The notes under the pieces are model-generated. The model ran no database searches. It was not told the origin of the DNA and saw nothing but the letters and a program-made list of their open reading frames with translations. The position numbers and the translations under genes are program-made. From an uncultured Clostridia bacterium (GTDB taxonomy: Bacteria; Bacillota; Clostridia; Oscillospirales; Acutalibacteraceae), in NCBI GenBank assembly GCA_937898195.1, contig CALEJD010000041.1, forward strand, positions 1-30,438: a stretch of 30,438 nt of DNA. The letters run 5' to 3'. Positions 29,367 through 30,438 of the stretch are shown one piece after another (within the stretch, counting starts at the first letter, position 1; each line of letters begins with the position of its first letter).

Positions 29367-30071
29367 CTATTTACAAAACACATGTCTGCCAATCGTAGTT
29401 ATAACTGGTCTTGTCCTAATCCAACGGTTACTTGTTTTTGCAGGATTATAATAGTATATAGCGCCACCTGTCGGGTCCCAACCATTGATTGCATCACGGG
29501 CTGCTTTTTTTGCTGTGTCATTTGGCGCAACATTCCAGTTGCTGTCGCGCACTGCCGAAAATGCGCCTGACTGATAAACAACACCTGCAATGGTGTCGGG
29601 GAATGATGAATGTCGAACTCGGTTTAATACTACTGCACCAACGGCAACTTGTCCCGTGTAACTCTCACCGCGAGCTTCTGCACCGATAATTCTTGCGAGA
29701 AGATACACGTCGCTTGAACTGTATCCACCTGCTGATGAGCTGCCACCCGAGCCAAGTCCTAAATATAATAATGTTTTAGGACCTGCGATTCCGTCAGCGG
29801 TAATTCCGCAATTCTTCTGGAATTGTCTTACGGCTTTTTGTGTTGCCGTGCCATAGACGCCGTCAACCGAACCGGAATACAACCCTAGTTGTCGAAGCTT
29901 TTGTTGAATCTGTCGCACTTCTTGTCCGCGTGAGCCAAGTTGCGAAAGAGTCTCTCTGGTTTCAGCATAAGTGTATGCAATAGCGGTTATAACAATCACA
30001 TTAACTAATATGATTGCAACAATCTGCCAGAGTAGATGCACTCTTGAACGAGTCTTAATATTGGTATTCAT
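29367..30071 (-). CDS. sleB: Spore cortex-lytic/cell wall hydrolase (SleB-like)
   Basis: A 234-aa peptidoglycan hydrolase. An N-terminal transmembrane segment or uncleaved signal (LLWQIVAIILVNVIVITAIA, residues about 14-33) is followed by a peptidoglycan-binding domain (RGQEVRQIQQKLRQLGLYSG, DGVYGTATQKAVRQFQKNCG, residues about 48-105). After a Gly/Ser linker comes the CwlJ/SleB catalytic domain (LLARIIGAEARGESYTGQVA with the catalytic Glu, VGAVVLNRVRHSSFP, GAIYYYNPAKTSN). That order is the one of SleB lytic transglycosylases that degrade cortex muramic-delta-lactam during germination. GGAGAG lies before the ATG at 30071. No ypeB partner is visible downstream; the neighbour on that side is the convergent aromatic operon. 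A vegetative wall hydrolase of the same family is the alternative. Confidence 0.85.
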   Translation of the reverse strand: MNTNIKTRSRVHLLWQIVAIILVNVIVITAIAYTYAETRETLSQLGSRGQEVRQIQQKLRQLGLYSGSVDGVYGTATQKAVRQFQKNCGITADGIAGPKTLLYLGLGSGGSSSAGGYSSSDVYLLARIIGAEARGESYTGQVAVGAVVLNRVRHSSFPDTIAGVVYQSGAFSAVRDSNWNVAPNDTAKKAARDAINGWDPTGGAIYYYNPAKTSNRWIRTRPVITTIGRHVFCK

Positions 30072-30098
30072 TTAAATCTCTCCAAAATGTTTTGTCTT

Positions 30099-30105
30099 TA
30101 CTATG
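30099..30105 (-). promoter_or_regulatory. Possible forespore-type -10 for sleB
   Basis: On the minus strand CATAGTA fits the CATnnTA -10 of sigma-F/sigma-G promoters and lies 28 bp before the sleB ATG. A matching -35 is poor: GAATA is present, but 20 bp away instead of the usual 17-18. Weak. Confidence 0.28.
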
Positions 30106-30228
30106 TTTACCATCTGGAAAGTTTTTATTCTTAATACATATAATTTGTAGTTTTTGTAGGCATATATACTATATATATTAGTGTTCAAAATTTGTCGAAA
30201 AAATTTTAAAAAAATTTGAAAAAAGTTG

Positions 30229-30257
30229 TTGACAAGTCGATTTCATTGTGGTATTAT
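30229..30257 (+). promoter_or_regulatory. rRNA-type promoter P1
   Basis: Consensus TTGACA (30229-30234), 17-bp spacer, TATTAT (30252-30257), preceded by a long A-tract-rich segment (30181-30226) that resembles an UP element. Confidence 0.82.
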
Positions 30258-30323
30258 ATGCAAGCTGTCTGCGAGAGACAAACGCTCGATAGTGAAAAAA
30301 CTGAAAAAAGTTTTAAAAAACTG

Positions 30324-30352
30324 TTGACAACCTTGCGGAGTTTTGGTACAAT
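30324..30352 (+). promoter_or_regulatory. rRNA-type promoter P2
   Basis: Consensus TTGACA (30324-30329), 17-bp spacer, TACAAT (30347-30352), 95 bp downstream of P1, with the same GAAAAAAGTT-rich upstream context. An 8-bp inverted repeat GGAGTTTT (30337-30344) / AAAACTCC (30353-30360) brackets the -10 box. Confidence 0.82.
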
Positions 30353-30357
30353 AAAAC

Positions 30358-30438
30358 TCCACCCGCGAAATCGGGCTGGACAGACTGAACCTTGAAAATT
30401 AAACAACGACGAGATAAGTAAAAGGAACCCTGTAGATT
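30358..30438 (+). other. Leader of a probable rRNA operon (16S not reached)
   Basis: Downstream of two tandem strong promoters there is no ORF or ribosome binding site with a start codon. The leader holds a hairpin TCCA-CCCG...CGGG-C-TGGA (30358-30380) and the string ACCTTGAAAATTAAACAACG, which resembles sequences seen before or between clostridial rRNA and tRNA genes. The 16S start motif (AGAGTTTGAT) is not reached, so the rRNA identity is inferred. From 30072 to 30228 I see no gene. Confidence 0.6.

Noticed and set aside
30358..30438. Start of 16S rRNA or a tRNA gene
   Set aside because: The 16S 5' motif AGAGTTTGAT does not occur before the window ends, and no cloverleaf can be drawn in the last 80 bases.

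Overview
The window looks like chromosomal DNA from a spore-forming member of the Clostridia, probably a gut-type Oscillospirales/Ruminococcaceae relative. The evidence is low GC, AAGGAGG-type ribosome binding sites, spoIVA next to a SipL-like gene, a SleB cortex hydrolase, the glgC-glgD pair typical of Firmicutes, a Gram-positive LexA box and abundant intrinsic terminators. The genus is inference only. I see no phage, IS element, CRISPR array or tRNA. The 3' edge runs into what looks like the promoter and leader of an rRNA operon.

Layout. 1-3714: glycogen synthesis operon glgC (5'-truncated)-glgD-glgA. 3713-4161: a small ribbon-helix-helix repressor divergent from a 63-aa unknown protein, with 10-bp iterons between them. 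4181-6271 (-): GH36 alpha-galactosidase. 6381-9401 (-): sipL-like gene and spoIVA, behind a sigma-E-like promoter. 9576-10541: dusB. 10638-14446: GPH sugar symporter and GH2 beta-galactosidase. 14592-16898: zinc-ribbon membrane protein, a LexA-box-controlled 79-aa protein, a membrane-anchored cohesin-like protein and GtrA. 17047-19424: polar amino acid ABC transporter whose binding protein is circularly permuted. 19471-19614: a 47-aa ORF whose ribosome binding site lies inside a terminator stem. 19708-20715: trpS. 20755-21030: a repeat-rich non-coding island. 21036-29332: a complete shikimate-to-Phe/Tyr operon (aroF-tyrA-aroB-aroA-aroC-pheA-aroE/aroK fusion-aroQ) behind a Phe/Tyr-rich leader peptide and attenuator. 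29367-30071 (-): sleB. 30229-30438: tandem rRNA-type promoters and leader.

How it fits together. The first part stores and harvests carbohydrate: glycogen synthesis, galactoside hydrolysis and sugar/cation symport. The aromatic operon holds all seven shikimate steps plus both branches to phenylpyruvate and 4-hydroxyphenylpyruvate. Its leader would let charged tRNA-Phe and tRNA-Tyr levels set expression. The sporulation genes serve coat anchoring (SpoIVA, SipL) and germination (SleB).

Most noteworthy: (1) the circularly permuted solute-binding lipoprotein at 17047-17868; (2) the Phe/Tyr attenuator at 21036-21238, whose leader peptide is too short for usual gene calling; (3) a canonical LexA box over an unknown 79-aa gene; (4) the RHH gene with helically phased iterons; (5) three copies of a 7-bp-period intergenic repeat and a REP-like inverted pair with compensatory base changes. 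Gene functions rest on motif recognition from memory; no database search was run.
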